NCBI GenBank assembly: GCA_964649825.1
Contig: CAZYQW010000058.1
Span: 1 to 64,000 of the forward strand
Source: CAZYQW01 sp964649825
GTDB taxonomy: Bacteria > Planctomycetota > B15-G4 > JADJEK01
Length of the DNA: 64,000 bases
Reading direction: 5' to 3'
Below the pieces are notes generated by a model that saw only the letters and a list, made by a program, of their open reading frames with translations, was not told the origin of the DNA and made no database searches. Position 1 is the stretch's first letter. Every line of letters starts with the position of its first letter. Positions 17,047 through 25,101 of the stretch are shown here, piece after piece. Made by a program: the position numbers and the translations under genes.

Positions 17047-17459
17047 CCGAGTACGACGCGAGCAAGGCGGCGGCGCGCGCCAACCGCGCCTTCTACCGCG
17101 CGTTCGAGGCACTCGACGTCGACGCGATGGAGGCCGTCTGGCTCGATGACGATCGCATCAAGTGCATCCACCCGGGGTGGGAGCTCTTGGCGGGGCGAGA
17201 GCGGGTCATGCGGTCGTGGGAGTTGATCTTCAAGAACACGTCGACGATCCGGTTCGACGTCACCGACCTCGCGATCGAGATCGTCGGCGACGCGGCATGG
17301 GTGACGAACGTGGAGAACATCTGGAGCGACGACCCCGTCGGCCGGTTCACGTCGCAGGCGGTCGCCACCAACCTCTTCGTAGGGACGCCGCAGGGCTATC
17401 GCATGGTCCTCCATCACGCGTCACCCGTCGCGCAGCGCGGCGGCGAGGTGATCGAGTAG
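17043..17459 (+). CDS. SnoaL/NTF2-like protein
   Basis: 138-residue cone-shaped NTF2-fold protein of the SnoaL-like group: ANRAFYRAFEALDVDAMEAV at the start, HPGWELLAGRERVMRSWELI in the middle and a strand-rich C-terminus (AAWVTNVENIWSDD). No signal peptide, so it acts in the cytoplasm. The GTG start overlaps the EF-hand gene stop by four bases. Members are enzymes or ligand-binding proteins with widely varied roles, so the reaction cannot be assigned. Being the only cytoplasmic product of this unit, it is an odd end to an export operon. Confidence 0.85.
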   Translation: MTEYDASKAAARANRAFYRAFEALDVDAMEAVWLDDDRIKCIHPGWELLAGRERVMRSWELIFKNTSTIRFDVTDLAIEIVGDAAWVTNVENIWSDDPVGRFTSQAVATNLFVGTPQGYRMVLHHASPVAQRGGEVIE

Positions 17460-17714
17460 CCCCGGAGAGCCCGTCCTCGCGAGCGTCCTCGGTGACGCAC
17501 CGGCGGTCGCTGCGGCCGGGGTCGCGACGAGCACGGCCGAGGTCAGGGGTTCACGCGAGTTTTCTCGGAAACGACTGCGTACCCGGCCACCGGTTGCCGC
17601 TTTGTCGGGCGAAGGAGGCGGGCAGACCGTTCAGGGCTCCTTCGACTCTCGCGGCGCTCGGCGAGGGGTAGATCAGCGCCCGTTCGCCCGAGCGCCGGCG
17701 GACGATCCTCAATA

Positions 17715-18440
17715 ATGAGCGAAGGGTTCGCCGTGTCGATCCGAGAATCCGCATTCCTCACTCGATTGGTCCTTCTGCCCGCGAGCGTCGTGGTCATTGC
17801 GGCGTGCGCTTGGTTCTTCGGCGCCGACGGTCCGGAGACCGCGCTCGTGGCCGCCGTCACCGAGCCGCCGCGCGTTCTCCCCGCGGACGTGCCCTCGGAC
17901 CCTTCGGACGCCGTGGTATCGACGATGATTCGTGCGCCCGCGTCGGCCGTCGTGGAGACGAACGTCGCGCCGGCGGAGAACGTGGACGACGCCGTCGTTC
18001 CGGCCGACGCGCGACCGCTCCCCTCGTTCCTGCCGCCGGAGTTGCACGGAGTCGCCGTCGACATCATCGATCAGTACGAGCAGTACGTGGACTCCGAGGG
18101 CCTCGCGAAGTTCGGGCTCGCTCTCACGCTGCTGTCGGAGAGCGTCGCCGTCATCGCGTGCGCGCAGGGACGCGGGCCCGTGCCGGTCGACTCGCTGCAG
18201 CACGGCGACCTCTCGCGGACCGGGCAGCACGGGGTCTGGTCGTTCCACCTGAACGGCCGAACCTTCCACTTCAACGACTACGAGTTCCCCGAGTACGGCG
18301 AGTACATCGTTCAACGCCGCAGCGCGATGAACGAGGACGGAACGGAGCTCGATCCGGCGGCGACGGTCGTCCTCTCCGACCGGCTCGCGGAGACGATTCG
18401 CCTGCGGGCCGAGGAAGCGTTGAGCTACCTGGGCCGGTGA
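17715..18440 (+). CDS. Membrane-anchored protein of unknown function
   Basis: 241 residues with one N-terminal transmembrane helix (LTRLVLLPASVVVIAACAWF), a Pro/Ala/Asp-rich linker (residues ~45-105) and a globular C-terminal domain containing FLPPELHGVAVDIIDQYEQY, GVWSFHLNGRTFHFNDYEFP and a helical end. The C-terminal domain should sit outside the membrane. I do not recognise the family. No ribosome-binding site is obvious. It is separated by 255 gene-free bases from the redox unit and 52 bases from the next secreted gene. Confidence 0.7.
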   Translation: MSEGFAVSIRESAFLTRLVLLPASVVVIAACAWFFGADGPETALVAAVTEPPRVLPADVPSDPSDAVVSTMIRAPASAVVETNVAPAENVDDAVVPADARPLPSFLPPELHGVAVDIIDQYEQYVDSEGLAKFGLALTLLSESVAVIACAQGRGPVPVDSLQHGDLSRTGQHGVWSFHLNGRTFHFNDYEFPEYGEYIVQRRSAMNEDGTELDPAATVVLSDRLAETIRLRAEEALSYLGR

Positions 18441-18492
18441 CGGGCGGTCTTTGGTGTCGCGATTCTCTGGAACGATCAGGAAAAGGAGTCCG

Positions 18493-18987
18493 ATGAAGAC
18501 CTACTCGCTCGTGTCTTTCGCTTTCGCCCTCGCCCTCTGCGCCGCGCCCCCGCTCAGCGCGCAGCCCCAGTGCCCGGACCCGTGCTCGGCGTCGTTCACC
18601 GTGGTCGCGTCGGGGACGTTGCCTCCCGGCGTGCTCGTGTTCCTCCTGACCCCGCTCGGCACGAACAACGGCACGGGCGCGCTTCTCGGCGGCACGGGCG
18701 GCGGCTCGTTCTGCGTCGCGTGCACGGACTGTACGTCCGACATCGTGTTCTCGTGGAACGCGCCGGGGCTCTGCGTCGCGTACAACACATGCGGCTTGTT
18801 GCCGCAGGGACCGAACGGCGGCACGCTCCCGGGCCGTCTCGCGACGAGGTGCGGCACCTCGAGCACGCTGAAGCTCGAGGTCGGGACCTGCAACCCAGCG
18901 TACATGGGGATGTGTCCACCTCCGCCGGTCCTCCCCGGGTCCGGATACACGGAGGTCTGGACGCTGAAGTGCGGTAGCTGCAATTGA
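18493..18987 (+). CDS. Small secreted cysteine-rich protein
   Basis: 164 residues: signal peptide MKTYSLVSFAFALALCAAPP, then a mature domain with twelve cysteines, arranged largely in pairs (CPDPC, CVACTDC, CNPAYMGMC, KCGSC at the end). Twelve Cys suggests up to six disulfides and an extracellular location. The start is fixed by an AAGGAG site a few bases upstream of ATG 18493. No known family is recognised. The metal-binding alternative cannot be excluded for the CVACTDC segment. Confidence 0.8.
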   Translation: MKTYSLVSFAFALALCAAPPLSAQPQCPDPCSASFTVVASGTLPPGVLVFLLTPLGTNNGTGALLGGTGGGSFCVACTDCTSDIVFSWNAPGLCVAYNTCGLLPQGPNGGTLPGRLATRCGTSSTLKLEVGTCNPAYMGMCPPPPVLPGSGYTEVWTLKCGSCN

Positions 18988-19253
18988 CGATCGGCGCGTC
19001 GTCCCGGCCACCCGCCACGCCGCAACGGCGGCGGGTCGCCGGGCGGCGGCCGTAGCGTGGCCGGCGGGCGGTCGCGACGCATCGTGAGCGTCGGCGACCG
19101 CCCTCTTCGTCGCGAGAAGGTCGGTGGCGAGGAGGGAGGGGAGCGCATATCAGGAGAAGGTATGGTGGCGTCGAGCGACGACGTCCACCGATGCCTTCGC
19201 AGGCGCTCGAATGCGGCGCGAAGACTCGAACCCTACTCCTGGCGGTCGATCCG

Positions 19254-20372
19254 ATGCGAATCCTCGTCCTCTTCACGATCATTGTCCTCGCGGCTGGAGC
19301 GTGGCTGTTCCTCCGTGTCGGTCCCGGCGGGACGGAGCCGGACGTCGTCTCGACCGACGGTTCGATCGACGAGGATGCCGAGGAGGAGGTGCCGGGCGAC
19401 GACGCCGAGCCGACGATCGCGCCGCCATCCGGCAGCGCCGACGTCGGGGCGGACGCTCCCGCCGGGACGGAGAGCGTCGCCGAGCCCCGGACGGTCCGAC
19501 CCGCCGTCGACCGTGAGCAAGCGGACGGGGCGTACGATGGCCAGGTGTTCGACCGGGACGGGAGGCCGCTCGAAGGAGTCCAGGTGCTTGCGTTCGTCCC
19601 CGGACCGAACGGGATCGGCGGCCGGGTCGTCGCGCACACCCTGACGGACGCGGGCGGCCGTTACGTGCTTCAGGTTCCACCGAGAGAGCAATCGCTCATC
19701 AAGCTCGACGCGGTCGGCGATGGTTTTCGCCTCTCGCGCACGACCCCCGACCGCCGGCGCAACGACTTTCGGCTCGAGCCGATCCGCGCGGCGTCGATCG
19801 AGGGGCGCGTCATCGACCCGCGCGGGCGGCCGCTCTCGCCGGCGGAGCTGTCGCGGCACTTTCCCGACGTCGCGGAACCGTTCGAGGTGAAGCGCGGCGT
19901 GGCGTCGTACCCGATCGATCCCGCGGAGTCGGGCGTCTTCGCGGTCGCGACGACACCGGAGGGCGACGTCGAAGTGCGCGGCACGATCCGCCCCGAGGGC
20001 GGAGCCTTCCGGATCGACAACCCGCCGTTCCACGACGGAGCCGTCGTGTTGCGGTATCACGGTCTCGAACTGGCGCGACGGAGCTGGAGCGTGGGCAGCG
20101 AGGAGGTCGTGTTCTTGGTGAACGTGGCGGAGCTCCGCGGCGCGCTCGGGACGTTGAGCGTGCGCGCCGCGGCGGCCACCGAAGTCCAGGTCGAGCGGGT
20201 CGGCCGCGAGCGAGCCGCGCCGCCCCGGTTCGAGCTCGTCGACGGGGAGGTCGAGGTGCAGGACGTTCCGCCGGGGACGTATCGCGTGTCGCGAGGTCCG
20301 AGCGACGACGGCAGGTCACCCGTCGAGGTGACGATTGCCGCGGGGGCGAACCGCCGCGTCGAATTGGAGTAG
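19254..20372 (+). CDS. Membrane-anchored protein with carboxypeptidase-regulatory-like domains
   Basis: 372 residues: N-terminal membrane anchor (MRILVLFTIIVLAAGAWLFL), an acidic Pro/Asp-rich linker to about residue 85, then beta-sandwich carboxypeptidase-regulatory-like (CnaB-type) domains, seen in YDGQVFDRDGRPLEGVQVLA and IEGRVIDPRGRPLSPAELSR. The C-terminal part (VQDVPPGTYRVSRG) is typical of the same fold. Such domains are structural modules of surface proteins, with no catalysis implied. The ATG at 19254 is chosen because it begins the anchor; an earlier in-frame start adds unstructured sequence. Confidence 0.78.
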   Translation: MRILVLFTIIVLAAGAWLFLRVGPGGTEPDVVSTDGSIDEDAEEEVPGDDAEPTIAPPSGSADVGADAPAGTESVAEPRTVRPAVDREQADGAYDGQVFDRDGRPLEGVQVLAFVPGPNGIGGRVVAHTLTDAGGRYVLQVPPREQSLIKLDAVGDGFRLSRTTPDRRRNDFRLEPIRAASIEGRVIDPRGRPLSPAELSRHFPDVAEPFEVKRGVASYPIDPAESGVFAVATTPEGDVEVRGTIRPEGGAFRIDNPPFHDGAVVLRYHGLELARRSWSVGSEEVVFLVNVAELRGALGTLSVRAAAATEVQVERVGRERAAPPRFELVDGEVEVQDVPPGTYRVSRGPSDDGRSPVEVTIAAGANRRVELE

Positions 20373-20561
20373 GCGTCCCAGCGCGGTTGGACCGCCACCT
20401 CGAGCGAGCGCGGTCCGGCCGCGGTTGGACCACCGGGAACCGAGAGGAGTCTCCAGTCTCTTCCCGCGCGTTCTTTTCGTGGCCGTGGAGCTTGCCAATG
20501 TCGCGGGCAATTCTGAGAATGTGTCGCAAGACCGAGAACCGCCCGAGGAGTCCACATCCAA

Positions 20562-22034
20562 ATGATCTCGCTCGTTCCACGCCCCCGGAGTTTGGTCGCA
20601 TCCCTCTTCATCGGAGCCGCGGCGGCGACGTCGTTCTTGACGGGTTCCGTCCTCGCGCAGCCACTTCCGCTGCCGCGGTCGTTCGACGTGATGGTCTGCG
20701 ACTCGGCGGCGGACGCAGTCGTACGGCTCGCGGACTTGAACCAGGACGGCATGTTCACCCAGGTAGGGGAGTGGACGTCGTTCTACGACGGGACGGGCGG
20801 GGGACCGGTGCTCTCGAACCCGGCGTCGCTGGCGTTCGACGCGCGCGGTCGCTTGTTCATCACGGACGCGACGACGGACATGGTGCTGCTGACGATCGAC
20901 CGGAGCGGCGACGGTGCGGCAACGGCGATGAACGAGTGGAACATCTACATCGACAACACGAACCTGTCGGGAGTGACGTTCACGTCGGTGCTGACGATTC
21001 GCACGGACGCGAACGGAACGCTGTGGGGCGTGAACGCGGGCGCGGGCACGCTGCCGCTCGACTTCGTGTTTCGCGCGACGGACATCAACAACGATGAGGA
21101 TTGCAACGACGCGGGTGAGATCGTGATCGTGTACGACTCGACGGCCGGGGCCGTGAACATCGCCGTTCCATCCGGCCTGGCGATCGATCCCACGAACGGC
21201 GACCTGTACGTCTCCGACGTCAACCCGGACGCGATCTACCGGCTGCGCGACGCCGACCTGAACGGCGACTACTACGGCGTGGGCGAGGTGACGACGGTCT
21301 ACACGGGGACGATGCCGGGCCCGGGGCTTTCGAACGCGAACACGCTCTCGTTCGCGTCGAACGGCGATCTCTTCGTGAACGACTCCCTCCTCGACGCGAT
21401 CCTGCGGCTGCGCGACGGGAACGCGAACGGTGACTTCGAGGACGCCGGCGAGGCGACGGTGTTCGCGGATCAGAGCGGCAACTCGTTCGGCGTCCCCGCC
21501 AACCAGTTCGGTATCGAGGTCGACGAGCACGGACGCATCTTCGCGGTGGAGAACTCGGCCGGCGACTATGTCGTGTTGTACGACGACGCCAACGCCGACG
21601 GGGACGCCAACGACCCCGGGGAGGTGACGATCCTGTACGACGATGCGGTGGGGCCGGGCACGATCGGCACGCCGCGAGCGCTCGCGCTGGTTCCCGCCCC
21701 GCTCATGTCCACGCCGGCCGGCGCGACGATCCCGGTCGGACAGATCCTCTCGCTCGACCTGAAGGGTCACGACTCCGACACGTTCCAGGTGCTGTTCGGA
21801 ATCTCGTCGCTCGGCGGGCCGCAGCCTCTGCCCCCGTACGGCACGATCAGCTACCTGCCGCTCTTCCTGAACCTGTTCACCGGGACGCTCGACGCGCAGG
21901 GCACCGCGTTGCTTCCGCTGTCGATCCCGAGCACGGTGCCGACGCCGCTTCCGGTCTGGTTCAGCGCCGCGATGGGAAAGCCGCCGTACCGGTACTTCCT
22001 GTCGACCGAGGTGATGGTGACGATCATTCCCTGA
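20562..22034 (+). CDS. Secreted beta-propeller with Asp-rich repeats and a planctomycete-type C-terminal domain
   Basis: 490 residues. Signal peptide to about residue 33 (SFLTGSVLAQ). The body carries about six repeats joining propeller strands with calcium-loop-like segments: DLNQDGMFTQVGEW, DRSGDGAATAMNEW, DINNDEDCNDAGEI, DADLNGDYYGVGEV, NANGDFEDAGEA, DANADGDANDPGEV. Each is followed by a strand motif such as LAIDPTNGDLYVSDVNPDAI (NHL-like). The last ~100 residues (VGQILSLDLKG to LSTEVMVTIIP) align by eye with the C-terminus of the FG-GAP protein at 39822-41420, including a G-x-L-D-A-x-G step, and may be a sorting or anchoring domain. Ligand unknown. Confidence 0.82.
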   Translation: MISLVPRPRSLVASLFIGAAAATSFLTGSVLAQPLPLPRSFDVMVCDSAADAVVRLADLNQDGMFTQVGEWTSFYDGTGGGPVLSNPASLAFDARGRLFITDATTDMVLLTIDRSGDGAATAMNEWNIYIDNTNLSGVTFTSVLTIRTDANGTLWGVNAGAGTLPLDFVFRATDINNDEDCNDAGEIVIVYDSTAGAVNIAVPSGLAIDPTNGDLYVSDVNPDAIYRLRDADLNGDYYGVGEVTTVYTGTMPGPGLSNANTLSFASNGDLFVNDSLLDAILRLRDGNANGDFEDAGEATVFADQSGNSFGVPANQFGIEVDEHGRIFAVENSAGDYVVLYDDANADGDANDPGEVTILYDDAVGPGTIGTPRALALVPAPLMSTPAGATIPVGQILSLDLKGHDSDTFQVLFGISSLGGPQPLPPYGTISYLPLFLNLFTGTLDAQGTALLPLSIPSTVPTPLPVWFSAAMGKPPYRYFLSTEVMVTIIP

Positions 22035-22177
22035 CCGCGCTGCCGGGGATCGGAGGATCGTTCGGCGACACGGCCGGAGCCGCGCGTTCGGAAAACTGCG
22101 AAATCCTGCGACTCTCCGCGGGCTCGTGCGTCATTCCCGGTGAGCTACGATCGCACCGGAGGACGACGAACCGAACG

Positions 22178-22786
22178 ATGACGACGCGGTCCGACGACCA
22201 GATCATCGCGTCGTTCCAGGCGGGCGACGCGACGTCGTTTCCCGTCCTGTATCGACGCTACTCCGGGCGCGGACTGCGCTACGCGGCCTCGGTGCTGCGC
22301 GACGTGGACGACTCGGAAGAGGTCGTGCAGGAGGCGTTCTGCCGCCTGCTGCGCTCGCTTCGAACCGGCGCGATCGCACCGCGACAAGGCGAGTTTGCCG
22401 CGACGTTCTTCAAGACGGTCCGGAATCTCGCGATCGACACGCTCCGGCGCCGGAGGGTCCGGACGCACGTGTCGCTCGAGACGTCGCCCGACGCGTCGGT
22501 CGACCCGGCATCGAGCGCGGCGGCGGCGGCGGGAACGTCCGAACCGGCGCCGGAGCGCGTCCGCGAACTCCTGGCGACGTTGCCGGCCTCGCTGAGGGAC
22601 GCGCTCGAGCTGCGGGCGGTGGGCGGCCTGACGTACGACGAGATCGCCGCCGTGCTCGGCGCGACCCACGCGCAGGTCCGGACGTGGATCTACCGCGCCC
22701 GGCGAAGTCTCGAGGATGCGTTCGCGCGCGAGCAATCCCCCGAGAGGTGCGCGCCGGAAAGGAGTGACGATGGGCGACGCCTGTGA
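22178..22786 (+). CDS. ECF sigma factor
   Basis: 202-residue ECF-type sigma factor. Region 2: LYRRYSGRGLRYAASVLRDV, DDSEEVVQEAFCRLLRSLRT and FFKTVRNLAIDTLRRRRVRT; region 4: LPASLRDALELRAVGGLTYD and EIAAVLGATHAQVRTWIYRA. An Ala/Pro-rich linker joins the two. The gene overlaps the downstream anti-sigma gene by 17 bases, the usual sigma/anti-sigma arrangement, so it is probably held inactive at the membrane until a signal arrives. It likely controls its own operon, including the exported coiled-coil protein downstream; that is inference. Confidence 0.92.
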   Translation: MTTRSDDQIIASFQAGDATSFPVLYRRYSGRGLRYAASVLRDVDDSEEVVQEAFCRLLRSLRTGAIAPRQGEFAATFFKTVRNLAIDTLRRRRVRTHVSLETSPDASVDPASSAAAAAGTSEPAPERVRELLATLPASLRDALELRAVGGLTYDEIAAVLGATHAQVRTWIYRARRSLEDAFAREQSPERCAPERSDDGRRL

Positions 22787-23369
22787 AACGATGGGCGAGC
22801 GCGTCAGCGCTTACCACGACGGCGAGCTCCGGGACGCCGAACGCGTCGAGCTGGAGCGCCATCTGGCGGAGTGCCACGCGTGCCGGCGACGCCGCGAGCG
22901 GTTCGCGGCGATCGATCGTTCGTTGAACGACACGGAGCTGGAGCCCCCTCTGCACCCGATGCACTTGGAGGAGCGAATCGCGCATGCGCTCCACGAGGCG
23001 CCGGTCCGCGGCGATCGATCGATCGCGTGGCCGCGGCTGATCCGGGTCGCTGCCGCGGCCGTCGTGGTCCTCGCGGTCGGCATGTTGGTGCTCGTCACGA
23101 GCGACCGCGCCGACGCCGGTCGCACCGCGGTTCCGCTCGCGACGCTGGAGCTGCTGCAGCGGGACGCCGCCGGCGATCAGCGCGCGATGCTGAAGACGAT
23201 GGAGTGGGAGCTCCGAGCCCTGCGACTCGAGCTCGGCCGACTCGACGTGGACGAGGAGAATCGCTCTCCCGTCCTTTCCCGGATCGACCGGTTGTTGGAG
23301 CGCGTCCGCGCCCCCGATGCCCTCGATCAGACCGAACGGATCGAACGGATTGAAGGAGACCAACGATGA
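22770..23369 (+). CDS. Zinc-finger anti-sigma factor (transmembrane)
   Basis: 199 residues. The N-terminal zinc-binding anti-sigma domain has YHDGELRDAERVELERHLAE with the HxxxCxxC signature (His31, Cys35, Cys38). One transmembrane helix follows (about 93-112, VAAAAVVVLAVGMLVLVTSD), then a coiled-coil periplasmic part ending in TERIERIEGDQR. The start at 22770 is supported by AAGGAG. It should bind the upstream sigma factor in the cytoplasm and sense the envelope through its C-terminal coiled coil. The ATGA overlap with the next gene suggests coupled synthesis with the exported coiled-coil protein, a plausible partner. Confidence 0.9.
   Translation: MGDACETMGERVSAYHDGELRDAERVELERHLAECHACRRRRERFAAIDRSLNDTELEPPLHPMHLEERIAHALHEAPVRGDRSIAWPRLIRVAAAAVVVLAVGMLVLVTSDRADAGRTAVPLATLELLQRDAAGDQRAMLKTMEWELRALRLELGRLDVDEENRSPVLSRIDRLLERVRAPDALDQTERIERIEGDQR
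23330..23356. repeat. Three imperfect 9-mers GAYYGAANG within a gene
   Basis: GACCGAACG, GATCGAACG, GATTGAAGG in the last codons of the anti-sigma gene, encoding TERIERIEG. Similar to the GACCGAACC pair at 855-872. Confidence 0.5.
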
Positions 23370-24373
23370 GGAAGTGGATGACGACCGCATGGACTTCGTG
23401 CCTTCTCGTGGCCGCCGCCGCTCCCGCCGCGCTGGCGTCGATCGACGGCGAGAAGGACGAGGCGAAGGCCAAACCAGCGGGAGCGACCGAAGAACGCGTC
23501 GAGAGGATCGAGGAGGCGTGGGAGGCGTGGGCCGAGAGGTATGCCAAGCGCTGGGAAGAGTGGGGGACGCAGTTCGAGAAGCGGATGGAGGGCGTCGCGG
23601 AGCGTGACGCCAAGGCGTGGGAGGAGTGGGCCGAGAACTACGCCAGGGTCTGGGAGGAGTTCGCGCACGGCGTGGAGGCGGGCCGGAGCCCGATCGACCT
23701 CGATGCCGTCATCGCGGCGAGCTTGCGCGAGCTGAAGAAGATGCCGCTCGACAACCTCGAGGCGGCGCTGACCGAGCAACTAGGACAGCTCGGGCAGACG
23801 GGCGACCTCGAAGGCCTGGGGGAGCTCATCGAGATGACGGTCGAGTCCACCCTGGCCGGGCTCGAGGGCGTCGCGAGCGAGGACGACGTTTCAGGCGACG
23901 TCCGCGGGTCGATCGGCGAGATCCTGAAGATGACCGAGCAGTATCGCTCGGCGCTCGACCATCGTCGCCGCGCGATGGACGGCGAGGCGGGCGAGCAATG
24001 GCGCGAGCTTCGCGCGGCGTTGCGCGGCATCGAGGGTTGGCGGGAGTTCGCGGAGCAGACGCGCCAGCAAGGTGGGAGCGACGACCAGCCCGACGCGGCC
24101 GATCCGAGCGACGAGAATGACGAGTTGCGCGAACTGCGTCGCCCGCGCCAGGGTGCGCCCTACGAGGCCTTGCGCGCTCGAATCGAGTCCCTGAAGCGGT
24201 TGCAGGACGATGATGTCCGCGCCGCGCTCGTCGAGCGGCTGGCCCGCGAGCGCGCGGCGCTCTCGGATCGTGACGCCGAGCTGGATGCGCTGCGCGCCGA
24301 GGTCGAGCGCCTGCGCCACGAAGTCGAACGTCTGAAGGAGAACCGCCAGGACGAGCGCGGCGTCCGCTTCTAA
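23366..24373 (+). CDS. Exported coiled-coil protein in sigma/anti-sigma operon
   Basis: 335 residues with a signal peptide (TAWTSCLLVAAAAPAALA). The mature protein is almost entirely helical and highly charged. An early Trp/Glu-rich heptad region repeats AW(A/E)E-type units (EEAWEAWAERYAKRWEEWGT, KAWEEWAENYARVWEEFAHG), and the C-terminal ~50 residues are a leucine-heptad coiled coil (LDALRAEVERLRHEVERLKE). It overlaps the anti-sigma stop (ATGA). A role as periplasmic sensor, chaperone-like or envelope scaffold protein working with the anti-sigma coiled coil is inferred from the operon. No known family recognised. Confidence 0.78.
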   Translation: MRKWMTTAWTSCLLVAAAAPAALASIDGEKDEAKAKPAGATEERVERIEEAWEAWAERYAKRWEEWGTQFEKRMEGVAERDAKAWEEWAENYARVWEEFAHGVEAGRSPIDLDAVIAASLRELKKMPLDNLEAALTEQLGQLGQTGDLEGLGELIEMTVESTLAGLEGVASEDDVSGDVRGSIGEILKMTEQYRSALDHRRRAMDGEAGEQWRELRAALRGIEGWREFAEQTRQQGGSDDQPDAADPSDENDELRELRRPRQGAPYEALRARIESLKRLQDDDVRAALVERLARERAALSDRDAELDALRAEVERLRHEVERLKENRQDERGVRF

Positions 24374-24576
24374 GCGCGCGCTCGGCGGCCGGCGCGGACG
24401 TCATCGCGTCGGCCGCCGTGCCGTTTCTTCCCCGTGGAGTCCGCGCGCTCGAAGGGAACACGGCGGCACGCTCGCGTTCCCTCTCCTTGAACGTCGCTCG
24501 GGGGTCGAGTGAAATGCACCCTCGGGCGGCTGATGGTGGTCGACCCGGGACGTGGCGACCACGGAGTCGGACTCTC

Positions 24577-25101
24577 ATGACGCGCACGCTCGCGCTGCTG
24601 ACGCTCTTCTACGCCGCGTGCGCGTGCAGCGACGAAAGCCGCGAGGCGGAGAACACGCCGGAGCAGGCGTTCGAGATGCTTTGCTCCGCAGTGAGGGACT
24701 CGCGCTGGGAGCTCCTGTACGACGTCGTGCCCCCCGACTACCAGGCCGAGTTCGATCGGCTGATCGACGAATCGGACGCGCAGGTCACGACGCACGCGGA
24801 AGAGGCCGGCGAAGCGGCGGCGGACGACGTCCTCCTCCAGGACTTCGGCATCACGTTCGCCCGCTGGAAGGCGATGACGAATCGCGAGCGCCTCGCGACC
24901 GTCTACTTCGTCCAGGGACGGACCGAGCTCGCCGCGCTCGGGCTGAACCCCGACCACCTTGCCGCCTCCGAAGTGCGGTCGTCCGACGTGAGGGGCGACG
25001 TCGCGAAGCTCCTGATCGACGACGGGAAGGGACACCGCACGAGCCTGACGTTTCAGCGCATCGGCGATCGCTGGTACTTCGACCCGAAGGCACTCGAATG
25101 A
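24577..25101 (+). CDS. Exported protein of unknown function (possible lipoprotein)
   Basis: 174 residues, signal sequence MTRTLALLTLFYAACACSDE with cysteines right at the hydrophobic end (YAAC, ACAC), a poor but possible lipobox. The mature domain is a small alpha/beta fold: NTPEQAFEMLCSAVRDSRWE then WKAMTNRERLATVYFVQG and RTSLTFQRIGDRWYFD, typical of uncharacterised NTF2-like or DUF4878-like lipoproteins. The stop overlaps the start of the protease gene by ATGA. ATG 24577 is chosen because it begins the signal. Confidence 0.72.
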   Translation: MTRTLALLTLFYAACACSDESREAENTPEQAFEMLCSAVRDSRWELLYDVVPPDYQAEFDRLIDESDAQVTTHAEEAGEAAADDVLLQDFGITFARWKAMTNRERLATVYFVQGRTELAALGLNPDHLAASEVRSSDVRGDVAKLLIDDGKGHRTSLTFQRIGDRWYFDPKALE

